A stretch of 64,000 nt of DNA from an uncultured Lachnospiraceae bacterium (GCA_947626415.1 CANQSA010000009.1:29935-93934), one strand, 5' to 3'; numbered from the stretch's first letter, positions 27,056-36,007 are shown. Notes: a model not told the origin generated them from the letters alone. Translations and numbers: made by a program.

Positions 27056-28369
27056 ATGTATCGTGAAATTTCAAAACTGGTGATTTACCGGGAACTGGAG
27101 CCGGACTGTATTTTACTGCGGCTGGCAGAAATCTGCCGGCGCTTTTATACGGAGGACTATGAGAAAGAAGCCCTGATCGACGAAATCTACAGCGTGATCC
27201 ATCAACTGTTGGACGTATCGACGCAGTTTGGGTTTGACAGAAATCTGTGGCACTGTTATCTGGCCTATATCCTTGCCACCAATGAGAATCCGTTCAGTAT
27301 GACAGCGGAAAAGGTTGGCGCCAGAGACGGCAGCGTCAACAGCTTTGCCAAGCATGATTTTATGATCTTTAAGCATCTGATGGACTATGATTTCACTCCG
27401 CTGGAGGAGGCGCTGGGGATCGACTGTTTTTCTATTGTGCTTGACTATCACGCCATTGAAAAGAAAGAACAGCTTTACAATAAAAATGTCAGCGACAAGG
27501 TAAAGGCGCTGAGCGAAGCGATGGAGCAGGCGGAGGATGCGGATACGATCTATCGTCTGGTCACGGATTTTTACGCAGCATACGGCGTAGGTAAATTTGG
27601 TCTCAATAAGGCATTTCGGATCGTACACAGAGGAGACGCGGTACATCTGCATCCCATTAAAAATACGGACAATGTTCAGCTTTCCGATCTGGTCGGATAT
27701 GAGATCCAGAAACAGAAACTGATCGAGAATACGGAAGCATTTGTGGAGGGCAGAAGAGCCAACAACTGCCTGTTGTTTGGCGACAGCGGAACGGGTAAGT
27801 CCACCAGTATAAAAGCGATTTTGAATGCATACTATAACCGTGGACTGCGGATCATCGAGATCTATAAACACCAGTTTCAGGATCTGTCGGCAGTGATCGC
27901 GCAGCTGAAAAACCGGAACTACCGGTTTATCATTTACATGGATGATCTTTCCTTTGAGGATTTTGAGATCGAGTATAAATATCTGAAAGCAGTGATCGAA
28001 GGCGGATTGGAGACCAAACCGGAAAATGTGCTGATTTACGCCACTTCAAACCGGCGCCACCTGATCCGGGAAACCTGGGACGACCGGGGCGACATGGTCA
28101 ATGATAACGGTCTGCATAAATCTGACACCATGCAGGAGAAACTTTCGCTGGTCAATCGGTTCGGCGTACAGATCAGTTACAGCAAGCCCAGCCAAAAGGA
28201 ATTTTTCGAGATCGTTAAGGTGCTGGCGAGACGGCACCCGGAGATCACACTGACGGATGAACAACTGTGTGCAAAAGCCAATATGTGGGAATTAAGCCAT
28301 GGCGGTATTTCCGGCAGAACGGCACAGCAGTTTATCAATAACCTGTTAAGTAAAGGAGCGGATATGTAA
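27056..28369 (+). CDS. DUF815 family AAA-type ATPase
   Basis: A 437-residue protein of the DUF815 family, a poorly studied AAA ATPase. A helical N-terminal half (about 1-215) precedes the ATPase core, with Walker A GDSGTGKS at 242-249, an [12 protein letters not shown]alker B region and an ATSNRRHLI sensor I. No membrane segment. It starts with an AAAGAGG site 29 bases after pheA and is followed by rubredoxin. Its cellular partner is unknown; the AAA core suggests remodelling of a protein complex. Confidence 0.88.
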   Translation: MYREISKLVIYRELEPDCILLRLAEICRRFYTEDYEKEALIDEIYSVIHQLLDVSTQFGFDRNLWHCYLAYILATNENPFSMTAEKVGARDGSVNSFAKHDFMIFKHLMDYDFTPLEEALGIDCFSIVLDYHAIEKKEQLYNKNVSDKVKALSEAMEQAEDADTIYRLVTDFYAAYGVGKFGLNKAFRIVHRGDAVHLHPIKNTDNVQLSDLVGYEIQKQKLIENTEAFVEGRRANNCLLFGDSGTGKSTSIKAILNAYYNRGLRIIEIYKHQFQDLSAVIAQLKNRNYRFIIYMDDLSFEDFEIEYKYLKAVIEGGLETKPENVLIYATSNRRHLIRETWDDRGDMVNDNGLHKSDTMQEKLSLVNRFGVQISYSKPSQKEFFEIVKVLARRHPEITLTDEQLCAKANMWELSHGGISGRTAQQFINNLLSKGADM

Positions 28370-28388
28370 ACGCGCATTCTCGCGTAAA

Positions 28389-28403
28389 CGCTCGGAAAGG
28401 AGG
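28389..28403 (+). repeat. CGCTCGGAAAGGAGG element with doubled GTAAACGC
   Basis: The stop of the DUF815 gene lies in GTAAACGC, which is repeated at 28384 before the CGCTCGGAAAGGAGG ribosome site. ACGCG/CGCGT in between could form a small hairpin. Confidence 0.5.
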
Positions 28404-28408
28404 AAGCA

Positions 28409-28570
28409 ATGCAAAAGTATGTATGTGATCCCTGCGGATATATCTATGATCCCGAGGTTGGAGATCCGGATGGCGGTATCGCGCCGGGTACAGCGTTTGA
28501 GGATATTCCGGAAGACTGGGTATGCCCGATCTGCGGCGTAGATAAGAGTTGTTTTAGTCCGATGGAATAA
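28409..28570 (+). CDS. Rubredoxin
   Basis: A 53-residue electron carrier with a single iron bound by four cysteines. CDPCG (C6, C9) and CPICG (C39, C42) are present, with the conserved [10 protein letters not shown] and DIPEDWVCP around them. The ribosome site AGGAGG lies six bases before ATG. It may feed rubrerythrin or another oxidoreductase; no reductase is adjacent. The gene follows the DUF815 ATPase on the same transcript and ends 24 bases before a long hairpin. Confidence 0.95.
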   Translation: MQKYVCDPCGYIYDPEVGDPDGGIAPGTAFEDIPEDWVCPICGVDKSCFSPME

Positions 28571-28594
28571 AAAACTATTAAAATTATGTGTGGG

Positions 28595-28672
28595 GGCATC
28601 GCAAAACAATTCCTCGGCAACTCAGAGGAATTCGTTGCCACGGAATTGTTTTGCGATGCCTCCATATTTTTA
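28595..28672 (+). terminator. Long hairpin/terminator after rubredoxin
   Basis: A perfect 19-bp inverted repeat (28595-28613 with 28642-28660) that begins GGCATCGC and ends GCGATGCC. An inner GGCAAC/GTTGCC pair extends it, and ATATTTTTATA follows. It is larger than usual and may be derived from a small repeat element. Confidence 0.7.
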
Positions 28673-28689
28673 TACCTTTTTATAGGAGA

Positions 28690-28727
28690 GGGATTCGCTG
28701 CCACAGAATTGTTTTGCGATTTTTTCG
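28690..28727 (+). repeat. Partial second copy of the hairpin's right arm
   Basis: The stretch matches 28627-28663 with few changes (GATTCGCTGCCACAGAATTG against AATTCGTTGCCACGGAATTG) and ends in a T run. A truncated duplication of the repeat is the simplest reading. Confidence 0.6.
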
Positions 28728-28737
28728 ATAGAAGGGG

Positions 28738-28765
28738 TTGACATTTCTGAAAAGTATGCTAATAT
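28738..28765 (+). promoter_or_regulatory. Promoter of the metal-efflux operon
   Basis: TTGACA at 28738-28743 and TAATAT at 28760-28765, spacer 16. The -10 abuts the palindrome below. Confidence 0.75.
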
Positions 28766-28793
28766 GAACATATGAATGATTGTTCATATGTTC
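28766..28793 (+). promoter_or_regulatory. Palindromic operator of the CadC-like repressor
   Basis: A perfect 11-bp inverted repeat, GAACATATGAA and TTCATATGTTC, with a six-base spacer, right behind the -10. Sequence and place fit an ArsR/SmtB-family operator that blocks transcription until metal binds. Confidence 0.75.
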
Positions 28794-28820
28794 AAGGCAA
28801 AGAAACGGAGGTATGCGGAT

Positions 28821-29186
28821 ATGAAGCCATTGGGTGTGGATGTGGAAACCTGTGACGACATTTGTATTCATCAGGATGTAGTGAATGAAGTGAGCCACGA
28901 TATGCCGGAGGAGGAGCAGCTCTATGATCTGGCGGAGTTTTTTAAGGTATTTGCGGATTCGACCAGGATTAAGATCTTATATGTGCTGCTTCGCTCGGAG
29001 ATGTGCGTCTGCGACCTGGCGGATGTGCTGGGCGTAACGCAGTCGGCGGTTTCGCATCAGCTGCGTTTGCTGAAGCAAATGGATCTGGTGAAGTTCAGAC
29101 GGGACGGAAAGACCATCTATTATTCACTGGCGGATTCTCATATCGAGAATATTTTAAGTCAGGGCTTTGAACATATCAATGAATAA
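28821..29186 (+). CDS. CadC-like ArsR-family metal sensor and repressor
   Basis: A 121-residue winged-helix repressor. The recognition region is TQSAVSHQLRLLK. The alpha-3 metal motif is C62-V-C64, and the N-terminal arm has C11 and C15 (ETCDDICIHQD). In CadC the equivalent cysteines are 7, 11, 58 and 60, so all four ligands are kept at a shift of four. Cd/Pb/Zn sensing is therefore more likely than As(III) only. ATG 28821 follows GGAGG; upstream ATGs lie inside the operator. It should repress its own operon, which encodes an HMA protein and a P1B ATPase. Confidence 0.88.
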   Translation: MKPLGVDVETCDDICIHQDVVNEVSHDMPEEEQLYDLAEFFKVFADSTRIKILYVLLRSEMCVCDLADVLGVTQSAVSHQLRLLKQMDLVKFRRDGKTIYYSLADSHIENILSQGFEHINE

Positions 29187-29210
29187 AGTCTGAGAAAGGA
29201 TGGTATCGGT

Positions 29211-29432
29211 ATGAAGAAGGTTTATCGGGCAGAGATCGATTGCGCGAACTGCGCTTCTAAGGTAGAACGCGCCATGAAGAAAGTAAAAGGGGTAAAGGAC
29301 GTTACGCTGAATTTTATGACACAGAAGCTGACATTTGAGGCGGACGACGCCGACTATGAGAATGTCTTTGCGGAAGCGCTGGCGAAGGGGCAGAAGATAG
29401 AACATGATTTTGCGGTAGAGGAGTTGGCGTAA
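29211..29432 (+). CDS. Free-standing HMA-domain metal-binding protein
   Basis: A 73-residue ferredoxin-like HMA domain with the metal-binding pair C11/C14 in DCANCASK. Such domains usually form the N-terminus of P1B ATPases; here it is a separate gene two bases before the ATPase, which itself lacks one. It is probably the metal-delivery or sensing module for the pump. A CANC variant in this setting fits soft divalent metals (Cd, Zn, Pb), although copper cannot be excluded from this motif alone. Confidence 0.88.
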   Translation: MKKVYRAEIDCANCASKVERAMKKVKGVKDVTLNFMTQKLTFEADDADYENVFAEALAKGQKIEHDFAVEELA

Positions 29433-29434
29433 CC

Positions 29435-31339
29435 GTGAAAGCGATGAAGAAGGAATTGGGAAGGATTATTGCCGCACTGCTGATTTTGATCGCGGCTATG
29501 CTGCTGCCCTGGGAACGGGTTATGGCGTTCAGTCCGGAGAATGCAGGAAACGCAGAATTGATTGCTTATCTGATTGCGTATCTGATTGTGGGCGCTCCGG
29601 TCGTGCGGGAAGCAGTCGGAAATATCGGACACGGACAGATTTTTGACGAGAATTTTCTGATGACGTTGGCGACTGTCGGCGCGTTTTTTGTCGGCGAGTA
29701 TCCGGAAGCGGTAGGCGTTATGCTGTTTTATCAGGTTGGAGAACTGTTCCAGTCTTACGCGGTCAACCGGTCCAGAACTTCCATTGCGGAGCTTATGGAT
29801 ATCCGGCCGGATTCTGCCAACAAACGGATGGAGGACGGCAGCATCCGCACGGTGAAGCCCCAGGAGATTGCGGTCGGAGATGTCATTGTCGTGCGGCCGG
29901 GCGAAAAGGTTCCGCTGGACGGCAGTGTGATCAAAGGAAACTGCAATATAGATACATCGGCGCTGACCGGCGAGAGCATACCGCAGAGTATTGCGTCCGG
30001 GGATTCGATCATCAGCGGATCCATTGTTCTGGACGGCATGGTGGAAGTCCGGGCAGAGAAGCTGTTTCAGGAATCTACGGTTTCCAAAATTCTGGAGCTG
30101 GTGGAGAACGCCAGTGATAAGAAGGCAAAGACAGAGAATTTTATTACGCGGTTTGCCCGGGTTTATACGCCCACTGTCGTGGCGCTGGCTGTAATCCTGG
30201 CGATCGTGCCGCCGCTGTTGTTTCAGGGCGAATGGAGCGGCTGGATCTACCGTGCGCTGTCATTTCTGGTTGTATCCTGTCCCTGCGCGCTTGTGATCTC
30301 CGTGCCGCTTAGCTTTTTCGGTGGGATCGGCGCGGCGTCTTCCAGGGGAATCCTGATCAAAGGGAGCAATTATCTGGAAACGCTGGCGGACTGCAGGACC
30401 ATTGTATTTGATAAAACCGGAACTCTGACAGAAGGAAAGTTTAGCGTTGTGGATGTGCAGATGGCAAAAGGCATTTTTATGCAGCCGAAGCAGATGCTGA
30501 AAATGGCGGCCTATGCGGAGTATTATTCCACGCATCCGATCTCCCAGTCGTTAAAGGAAGCCCTGCGGCAGCAGGATCGGGACGCGTTTGACCGGATGGA
30601 GTCCGCAGTAAAAAATATTACCGTCGAAGAAATTGCCGGACGGGGGATCCACGCGAAGATCAATCAGGATGATGTTTATGTGGGAAATGAAAAACTGATG
30701 CAGCAGATCGGGATTTCGGCAGAACCCTTAAATGTGGTCGGAACTACGGTTCATGTGGCGCTTCAGGGACAGTATCTGGGACATATTCTGATCCGAGACC
30801 GGGTGAAGCCGGACAGCAAGGAAGCCATTGCGCTGCTGAAAGAACGGGCAGTCGGGCATCTTGTGATGCTGACCGGAGATCAGGAGGAAATCGCGAAGAA
30901 AATAGCGGAAGAAATCGGGATTTCGGAATACCACGCCAGACTGCTGCCCGCTGATAAGGTATCTTATGTAGAGCAGATGCTGGCAAAGCCGGAAGTTTAT
31001 GGAAAACTGGCGTTTGTAGGCGACGGGATCAACGACGCTCCTGTGCTTGCCCGGGCGGATCTCGGGATCGCCATGGGAGCACTGGGGTCTGACGCGGCGA
31101 TCGAAGCCGCCGATATCGTGCTGATGGACGACAATCCGAAAGGAATTGCCAAGGCCATAGACATCGCCCATAAAACGATCGGCATTGTAAAACAGAATAT
31201 TGTGTTTGCCATTGCCGTTAAGATCATCGTACTGATTCTGGCAGCACTGGGCTGGGCGCCCATGTGGCTGGCAATTTTCGCGGACGTAGGCGTGGCAGTG
31301 CTGGCAATCTTAAACGCGCTGCGTGCTTTGCAGGTATAA
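29435..31339 (+). CDS. cadA: P1B-type heavy-metal-translocating ATPase (CadA/ZntA type)
   Basis: A 634-residue efflux pump without an N-terminal HMA domain. The membrane metal motif is C282-P-C284 (SCPCALVIS), the phosphorylated residue D326 lies in DKTGTLTEG, the actuator has TGES, the N domain has STHPIS, and the hinge has GDGINDAPVLA. CPC with a CadC-type regulator favours Zn/Cd/Pb. GTG 29435 is used here; ATG 29444 is an alternative. It is the last gene of the cadC-HMA-cadA operon. No terminator is seen before the convergent DUF4250 gene. Confidence 0.93.
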   Translation: MKAMKKELGRIIAALLILIAAMLLPWERVMAFSPENAGNAELIAYLIAYLIVGAPVVREAVGNIGHGQIFDENFLMTLATVGAFFVGEYPEAVGVMLFYQVGELFQSYAVNRSRTSIAELMDIRPDSANKRMEDGSIRTVKPQEIAVGDVIVVRPGEKVPLDGSVIKGNCNIDTSALTGESIPQSIASGDSIISGSIVLDGMVEVRAEKLFQESTVSKILELVENASDKKAKTENFITRFARVYTPTVVALAVILAIVPPLLFQGEWSGWIYRALSFLVVSCPCALVISVPLSFFGGIGAASSRGILIKGSNYLETLADCRTIVFDKTGTLTEGKFSVVDVQMAKGIFMQPKQMLKMAAYAEYYSTHPISQSLKEALRQQDRDAFDRMESAVKNITVEEIAGRGIHAKINQDDVYVGNEKLMQQIGISAEPLNVVGTTVHVALQGQYLGHILIRDRVKPDSKEAIALLKERAVGHLVMLTGDQEEIAKKIAEEIGISEYHARLLPADKVSYVEQMLAKPEVYGKLAFVGDGINDAPVLARADLGIAMGALGSDAAIEAADIVLMDDNPKGIAKAIDIAHKTIGIVKQNIVFAIAVKIIVLILAALGWAPMWLAIFADVGVAVLAILNALRALQV

Positions 31340-31361
31340 AAAATAACAAAAAATAGCTGTT

Positions 31362-31535
31362 TCAGATAAACTGGTTCTGTGTTTCATCGTAAGTATAATT
31401 CACAGCAGCCAGTTTTTCTGTTATCTCAGATTTATCCGTGTCCAGATCTTCACACAGGGCGTCCAGGCTGGGATAAAAGTCCCGTAATTTCATATTGATG
31501 AAGCTTAACAGTAAAACAGGATCTTGCGGTAACAT
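31362..31535 (-). CDS. DUF4250 family small protein
   Basis: A 57-residue protein (MLPQDPVLLLSFINMKLRD...) that matches the DUF4250 pattern: LPxDPxxLLS, LRDxYxSLDxLCEDL and a YDEtQNQF end. The function is unknown. ATG 31535 is preferred, since GGAGG just upstream overlaps the alternative ATG at 31547. The 3' end lies only 23 bases from cadA. Confidence 0.85.
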   Translation of the reverse strand: MLPQDPVLLLSFINMKLRDFYPSLDALCEDLDTDKSEITEKLAAVNYTYDETQNQFI

Positions 31536-31621
31536 GGGAACCTCCATTTTGGAGTGTTTTCACTCCGTTTGTTTTTTTACAGTATACCCGCAATTTGTCG
31601 GAAAGTAAACAGAAATTCCGG

Positions 31622-31650
31622 TTGCAACTTTTGAAAAAAGGTAGTATTCT
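31622..31650 (+). promoter_or_regulatory. Promoter for the MATE transporter
   Basis: TTGCAA at 31622-31627 and TATTCT at 31645-31650, spacer 17. Confidence 0.6.
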
Positions 31651-31688
31651 TGTTTGGGCTGAAGAAACAGTCCGGAATAGAGGAAGTT

Positions 31689-33014
31689 ATGTTTACAAGA
31701 AAGAGTTTGATCAAATTATTGATCCCGCTGGTGATCGAACAGCTGCTGGGCGTGCTGGTGGGTATGGTGGACGGCGTTATGGTGTCGGCGGTCAGCGAAT
31801 CGGCGGTGTCCGGCGTCAATCTGGTAGATCAGATCAACGTCCTGCTCATCAATCTGTTTACGGCGCTGGCGACCGGCGGTTCCGTGGTCGTGGCGCAGTT
31901 TGTAGGCAGCGGAAGGAAAAAGAGCGCCTGTGAAGCCGCCAATCAGCTGATCCTGGTAATCGGAGGATTGACGGTTCTGATCATGGCGGCAGCGCTGGCC
32001 GGCAACCGCCTTATCTTAAATCTGATCTTCGGAAACGTGTCGGCGCCGATCATGGAAAATGCTCGCATTTACTTTTACATTACGGCATTGTCGTTTCCGT
32101 TTTTGGGCGTGTATAATGCCTGCGCGGCCCTGTTCCGTTCTATGGGCAATTCCAAAGTATCCATGAATATTTCCCTGCTGATGAACGGCATCAATATTGT
32201 AGGAAACGCGATCTGCATTTACGGGCTGCGTCTGGGCGTGGAAGGCGTGGCGATCCCTACCCTGATCTCCAGGATCGTTGCCGCGGTTGTGCCTGTGATC
32301 ATGCTGTTGAATCCCAGCCTGCAGGTCCATCTGCCCAGACCGTTTACTTTCCGGCTGCATATGCCGGTGGTGCTGAAAATCCTGGGGATTGGGATACCGA
32401 ACGGCGTAGAAAACAGTATGTTCCAGCTGGGCAAGCTGATCGTGCAGCGCTGGGTTACCCGGTTCGGTGATTACGCGATCGCCGCCAATGCGGCAGCTTC
32501 CGCGATCGTGAATTTCCAGTGGATGGTATTAAGCGCCGTGGGCGTCAGCTTTTTGACGATCGTAGGGCAGTGCAGCGGCGCCGGAAGGATGGAAGAGGCA
32601 AAAGCGCATATTAAGAAGCTGCTGCTGATCGGAAAGGGGATTACGGCGGGCGTCGTTGTGATCATGATTATTTTCCGTTATCCGATCATTGGGATTTACA
32701 GCAATCTGTCGCCTGAGACGATTTCCATTGCGGCAACGCTGATCATTCTGCACGGCATTTTCTGCGTTTTGTTCTGGGGAGAATCCTTTTCTCTGCCGAA
32801 CGCGTTCCGTGCCGCCAATGACGTGCGTTTCCCGATGCTGGTTTCTGTCACCAGCATGTGGCTCTGCCGGATCGGCTTAAGCTATGTGCTGGGGATCCTG
32901 TTTAATCTGGGCGTAATCGGGATCTGGCTTGCCATGTTCGCAGACTGGGGCGTGCGCGGGGTGATTTTTACTTACCGGTATTGGAAAGGAAAATGGTGCA
33001 TACACTGTCAGTAG
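31689..33014 (+). CDS. MATE family efflux transporter
   Basis: A 441-residue membrane protein with about 12 hydrophobic segments in two homologous halves. The first half starts IPLVIEQLLGVLVGMVDGVMV with the PxxxxQ-type first helix, and GVENSMFQLGK marks the start of the second half. It would export drugs or dyes with sodium or protons; the substrate is not predictable. ATG 31689 has AGAGGAAG upstream. It is followed by a polysaccharide deacetylase after 30 bases. Confidence 0.9.
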   Translation: MFTRKSLIKLLIPLVIEQLLGVLVGMVDGVMVSAVSESAVSGVNLVDQINVLLINLFTALATGGSVVVAQFVGSGRKKSACEAANQLILVIGGLTVLIMAAALAGNRLILNLIFGNVSAPIMENARIYFYITALSFPFLGVYNACAALFRSMGNSKVSMNISLLMNGINIVGNAICIYGLRLGVEGVAIPTLISRIVAAVVPVIMLLNPSLQVHLPRPFTFRLHMPVVLKILGIGIPNGVENSMFQLGKLIVQRWVTRFGDYAIAANAAASAIVNFQWMVLSAVGVSFLTIVGQCSGAGRMEEAKAHIKKLLLIGKGITAGVVVIMIIFRYPIIGIYSNLSPETISIAATLIILHGIFCVLFWGESFSLPNAFRAANDVRFPMLVSVTSMWLCRIGLSYVLGILFNLGVIGIWLAMFADWGVRGVIFTYRYWKGKWCIHCQ

Positions 33015-33044
33015 ATAGGAAAGAAAAGGAACCGGACGGATTGT

Positions 33045-33800
33045 ATGGAAAATCGCTTTGTGATGCATTTGGTGCTGTTTGGACTGCTGGCAGGCTTTGT
33101 ACTGACTGCGTACAGCTGGAATAAAACCGCGGAGGCAAACGGAGGCGTAGCGCAGGCCGCAAATCATACGGAAACAGAAACCGGGCAGGACGGCGCAGCT
33201 GCTCCGTCAGGAGAAGAACCGGCGGCCGCAACGAAAAAAATTGCCCTTACCTTTGACGACGGACCCGGAAAATATACGGAGAAGCTGTTGGACGGGTTAA
33301 AAGAACGAAATGTCAAAGCGACGTTTTTTGTGATCGGGCTCAATGCGGAAAGTCATCGGGACACGCTGAAGCGGGCGGCCGAGGAAGGGCATCTGATCGG
33401 CAATCACACCTACAATCATGTGCGTCTAATCAAAATGTCCGTGGGAGATGCCTGTACGGAATTGCGAAACACCAATGAACTGATTTTTCAGATTACAGGA
33501 CAGCGTCCCGTTTATGTAAGGCCTCCCTATGGAGAGTGGAGCGACGCGTTATCCGAAAGCTGCTATATGACAAGGGTATTGTGGAGCATCGATCCGCTGG
33601 ACTGGTCTATTCACAATACGGAACAGATCGTGGAACATGTGGTCGAGCATGCCAAAGACGGTTCTATCATTTTATTGCACGATGTATTTGAAGAATCGGT
33701 AGACGCCGCGCTGGAGATCATCGACCGGCTGCAGCAGATGGGATTTACCTTTGTAAGGATCGATCAGATGGGTGAGAATCCCAAGATTCATGTGAATTAA
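33045..33800 (+). CDS. Membrane-anchored polysaccharide deacetylase (CE4)
   Basis: A 251-residue extracellular NodB-type deacetylase anchored by one N-terminal helix (7-24) and a Pro/Glu/Ala linker. Catalytic motifs: TFDDGP (D71, D72), the metal-binding HTYNH (H121, H125), RPPYGEW, DPLDWS and IILLHD. It probably removes N-acetyl from peptidoglycan or another surface glycan, which would give lysozyme resistance. Start is preceded by a weak AAAGGAACC. Confidence 0.92.
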   Translation: MENRFVMHLVLFGLLAGFVLTAYSWNKTAEANGGVAQAANHTETETGQDGAAAPSGEEPAAATKKIALTFDDGPGKYTEKLLDGLKERNVKATFFVIGLNAESHRDTLKRAAEEGHLIGNHTYNHVRLIKMSVGDACTELRNTNELIFQITGQRPVYVRPPYGEWSDALSESCYMTRVLWSIDPLDWSIHNTEQIVEHVVEHAKDGSIILLHDVFEESVDAALEIIDRLQQMGFTFVRIDQMGENPKIHVN

Positions 33801-33823
33801 CGGTAGAAAAGAAATAAAAAATG

Positions 33824-33832
33824 TGATATGAT
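33824..33832 (+). promoter_or_regulatory. Extended -10 promoter for the DUF368 gene
   Basis: TGATATGAT at 33824-33832, with TAGAAA 17 bases upstream as a poor -35. Confidence 0.4.
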
Positions 33833-33874
33833 GCAAGCGTCCCAAAACGCGGAGCATTCGTATTAGGAGGAACT

Positions 33875-34723
33875 ATGATTAAGGATATACTAAAAGGAGC
33901 CGTGATCGGCGTCGCCAACATCATTCCCGGCGTCAGCGGCGGAACCATGGCAGTTTCCATGGGAATCTATGACAAACTGATCCATTCCCTGACCAATCTG
34001 CGGAAAGATTTTAAGAACAGCATCCGTTTTTTGCTGCCGGTGCTGGCAGGCGCGGCCATTGCCATTGTGGCGCTGTCGTTTGTCATTGAGTGGATGTTTG
34101 CAAATTACCCGCTGCAGACGAATTTTCTCTTTATCGGGCTGATCATCGGCGGACTGCCGGCGATCTTAAAGAAAGTAAAAGGAGCAAAGCCGTCCGTAGG
34201 AAAGGTGCTTGCGTTTCTTCTGTTTTTCGGAATCGTGCTGACGATGGCACTGTTAGGAGACGTGGAAGGCAGCGCGGCGGCAGATGTGAGCTTTAGCTTC
34301 GGCAATCTCTTTATTCTGTTCGGCGTCGGCATTATCGCCGCGGCGACTATGGTGATCCCCGGCGTCAGCGGTTCCATGATGTTAATGCTGCTGGGCTTTT
34401 ATGAACCGGTGATCTCCACCATCAGTAATTTTATGCGCGCTTTGATGAAGTTCGATCTGGACGGAATCCTGGCAGGCTGCGGCACCCTGATCCCGTTCGG
34501 CCTGGGCTGTGTCTTCGGCATTTTTGCTATTGCCAAGTTAATTGAGATCGTCTTTGAACGCTGGCCCATGCTGGCATATTTCGCGATCATCGGGCTGATC
34601 GCGGCGTCGCCGGCAGCAATCCTGATCATGTCCGAAAAAGGGACGATCGGCGTTGCGGCAGTTCTGACAAGTATTGTGACCTTTGCTGTCGGAGCCGTAT
34701 GCGCGTATAAACTGTCAGAATAG
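33875..34723 (+). CDS. DUF368 membrane protein, polyprenyl-phosphate carrier family
   Basis: A 282-residue membrane protein with about eight helices. The repeated IIPGVSGGTM (near residue 17) and VIPGVSGSMM (near 162) motifs are the hallmark of DUF368, whose members have been reported to recycle undecaprenyl phosphate across the membrane (PopT). That role suits the wall-related deacetylase just upstream. AGGAGG precedes the start. The downstream hairpin separates it from the convergent malic enzyme gene. Confidence 0.9.
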   Translation: MIKDILKGAVIGVANIIPGVSGGTMAVSMGIYDKLIHSLTNLRKDFKNSIRFLLPVLAGAAIAIVALSFVIEWMFANYPLQTNFLFIGLIIGGLPAILKKVKGAKPSVGKVLAFLLFFGIVLTMALLGDVEGSAAADVSFSFGNLFILFGVGIIAAATMVIPGVSGSMMLMLLGFYEPVISTISNFMRALMKFDLDGILAGCGTLIPFGLGCVFGIFAIAKLIEIVFERWPMLAYFAIIGLIAASPAAILIMSEKGTIGVAAVLTSIVTFAVGAVCAYKLSE

Positions 34724-34756
34724 ATTTTGTCTGAAAAAAATCGGAATAAATATAAA

Positions 34757-34827
34757 ACGGGATTCCGTTTGATCTCGGCATCGGCGCATTTCTCTAAGCC
34801 GAAGCAGAGGTCGGAACGGAATCCCGT
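34757..34827. terminator. Long hairpin between convergent genes
   Basis: ACGGGATTCCGTT (34757-34769) pairs with AACGGAATCCCGT (34815-34827); the 45-base interior can pair further (CTCGGC with GCCGAA). On the minus strand it is followed by TTTTATATTTATT, so it mainly ends the malic enzyme transcript. Confidence 0.65.
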
Positions 34828-34858
34828 CTGCTATTACAGGATAGTTTGACACGGTGTT

Positions 34859-36007
34859 TTAAATATGACGTTTTACTGCTTCCGCAACCACTTCGGCGGC
34901 TCTCGGATCAAAGGCTTCCGGCAGAATGAAATCTTCGCTCAGTTCTTCATCGGAAACCAGACCTGCCAGCGCCAGCGCGGCAGCCAGTTTCATCTCTTCC
35001 GTGATCTGACGGGCGCGGCCTTCCAGCGCGCCCTTGAAAATACCGGGGAATGCTACGACGTTGTTGACCTGGTTCGGAAAATCGGAACGGCCGGTACCGA
35101 CTACTTTCGCGCCTGCCGCCTTTGCCACATCCGGCATGATCTCCGGAACCGGATTCGCCATAGCAAACAGGATCGCGTCTTTGTTCATGGAAGCCACCAT
35201 TTCCGCGCTTACAATGTTGGGAGCGGATACGCCCACAAAGATATCGGCGCCGCGAAGCGCGTCCGCAAGGGTTCCGGTCTGCTGTTCCGGGTTGGTGACC
35301 TCTGTCATGGACTGCTGCATCCAGTTCAGATTGGGGCTCTCCTTGGAAATAATACCGTTGATATCACACATGGTGATATGCTTAAATCCGTAGCGCAGCA
35401 GCAATTTCGTGATGGCGATCCCGGCGGACCCTGCGCCGTTTACAACGACTCTGCTGGTCTCGGCGTTCCGGCCGGTTACTTTCATCGCGTTGATAATGCC
35501 AGCCAGCACCACAATAGCGGTTCCGTGCTGGTCGTCATGAAAGACGGGAATATCGAGCAATTCTTTTAAGCGGCTCTCGATCTCAAAACAGCGGGGCGCG
35601 GAGATATCCTCCAGATTGATGCCGCCGAAAGCAGGCGCGATCTGTACCACTGTCTTGATGATCTCCTCTGTATCCTGCGTATCCAGGCAGATGGGGAATG
35701 CGTTTATATTTCCGAATTCCTTAAACAATACCGCCTTGCCTTCCATAACCGGCATCGCAGCGTAAGGGCCGATATTGCCAAGTCCCAGAACGGCGCTGCC
35801 GTCGGATACTACGGCGATGGTATTGGATTTGATCGTATATTGGTAGGCAGCCTCTCTGTCCCGGGCGATCACCTTGCAGGGCTCCGCAACGCCGGGCGTA
35901 TAGGCCAGAGCCAGATCTTCCCTGGAATTCACATGGCATTTTGCCTCGGTCGTGATCTTCCCGTTCCATTCTTTATGTAACTGTAATGCTTTTTCGTTGG
36001 TTGTCAT
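34859..36007 (-). CDS. NAD(P)-dependent malic enzyme
   Basis: A 382-residue enzyme that converts malate to pyruvate and CO2. YTPGVAEPC is near residue 38, the metal-binding HDDQHGTA near 140, and the nucleotide-binding GAGSAG near 175. The short form without a phosphotransacetylase domain is typical of Firmicutes. ATG 36007 follows AAAGGAG. A minus-strand TATAGT at 36039-36044 is a possible -10. It stands alone and is divergent from rho. Confidence 0.93.
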   Translation of the reverse strand: MTTNEKALQLHKEWNGKITTEAKCHVNSREDLALAYTPGVAEPCKVIARDREAAYQYTIKSNTIAVVSDGSAVLGLGNIGPYAAMPVMEGKAVLFKEFGNINAFPICLDTQDTEEIIKTVVQIAPAFGGINLEDISAPRCFEIESRLKELLDIPVFHDDQHGTAIVVLAGIINAMKVTGRNAETSRVVVNGAGSAGIAITKLLLRYGFKHITMCDINGIISKESPNLNWMQQSMTEVTNPEQQTGTLADALRGADIFVGVSAPNIVSAEMVASMNKDAILFAMANPVPEIMPDVAKAAGAKVVGTGRSDFPNQVNNVVAFPGIFKGALEGRARQITEEMKLAAALALAGLVSDEELSEDFILPEAFDPRAAEVVAEAVKRHI

